This document shows positions 14,422-14,425 of a stretch of DNA of 14,425 nucleotides, piece by piece (position 1 is the stretch's first letter; the number at the start of each line of letters is the position of its first letter). The position numbers were made by a program, and so were the translations under genes. The notes beneath the pieces were generated by a model. That model saw nothing but the letters and a program-made list of their open reading frames with translations. It had not been told where the DNA came from and ran no database searches. Origin of the DNA: DAOVGZ01 sp964477815 (lineage in GTDB: Bacteria > Babelota > Babeliae > Babelales > Vermiphilaceae); the NCBI GenBank assembly GCA_964477815.1, contig CAYZEO010000024.1:1-14425 (forward strand), given 5' to 3'.

Positions 14422-14425
14422 ACAG

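Overview
The window is AT-rich and densely coded on both strands. It looks like a chromosomal segment of a Gram-negative-type bacterium: there is a LolC/E-type lipoprotein exporter, predicted lipoproteins and an Amidase_3 cell-wall hydrolase. No IS element, phage gene, CRISPR array, tRNA or rRNA was recognised. The gene set (a TrxB-thioredoxin fusion, a secreted FtsH-like AAA+ protein, a tectonin-like repeat protein, many exported proteins of unknown family) reminds me of reduced, host-associated lineages such as Candidatus Dependentiae (TM6/Babeliae). That placement is inference and was not tested by any search.

Layout from left to right. (1) 1-1021 (+): tectonin-like beta-propeller protein whose frame is open to the left edge. 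(2) 1053-2492 (-): thioredoxin reductase with a lipoprotein-type N-terminus and a C-terminal thioredoxin domain. (3) 2660-5389 (+): 909-residue FtsH relative with a signal peptide, an intact AAA+ ATPase site, a shortened pore loop and a peptidase domain that has lost its catalytic Glu (HQAGH) and its zinc-ligand Asp. A bidirectional terminator follows at 5401-5441. (4) 5456-6539 (-): lipoprotein gene of unknown function coupled to rpiB. (5) 6617-9343 (+): tightly packed operon of a lolC/E-like gene, pgk and a short ferritin-like gene. (6) 9405-9938 (-): Cys/His-rich protein of unknown family. (7) 10206-11252 (+): divergently transcribed protein with motifs of the aminoglycoside-phosphotransferase/protein-kinase-like fold. 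(8) 11273-13558 (-): dnaA followed by an exported protein built from two copies of a ~105-residue domain. (9) 13769-14419 (-): Amidase_3 hydrolase whose N-terminus meets a 12-A tract with an in-frame stop immediately upstream.

How the genes fit together. Housekeeping functions (RpiB in the pentose phosphate pathway, Pgk in glycolysis, DnaA in replication initiation) are interleaved with envelope functions (lipoprotein release, exported thiol redox, peptidoglycan cleavage). dnaA is not beside dnaN or gyrB here, and I see no cluster of DnaA boxes, so there is no evidence for oriC in the window.

The most unusual elements are the FtsH-like pseudoprotease, the lipoprotein-type TrxB-Trx fusion, the cryptic kinase-like protein, the duplicated-domain exported protein, the Pgk with altered nucleotide-side loops, and the poly-A interruption of the amidase. 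Start codons were chosen by Shine-Dalgarno spacing and family N-termini. In several cases they differ from the longest possible frame (trxB, rpiB, lolC, pgk, the kinase-like gene).
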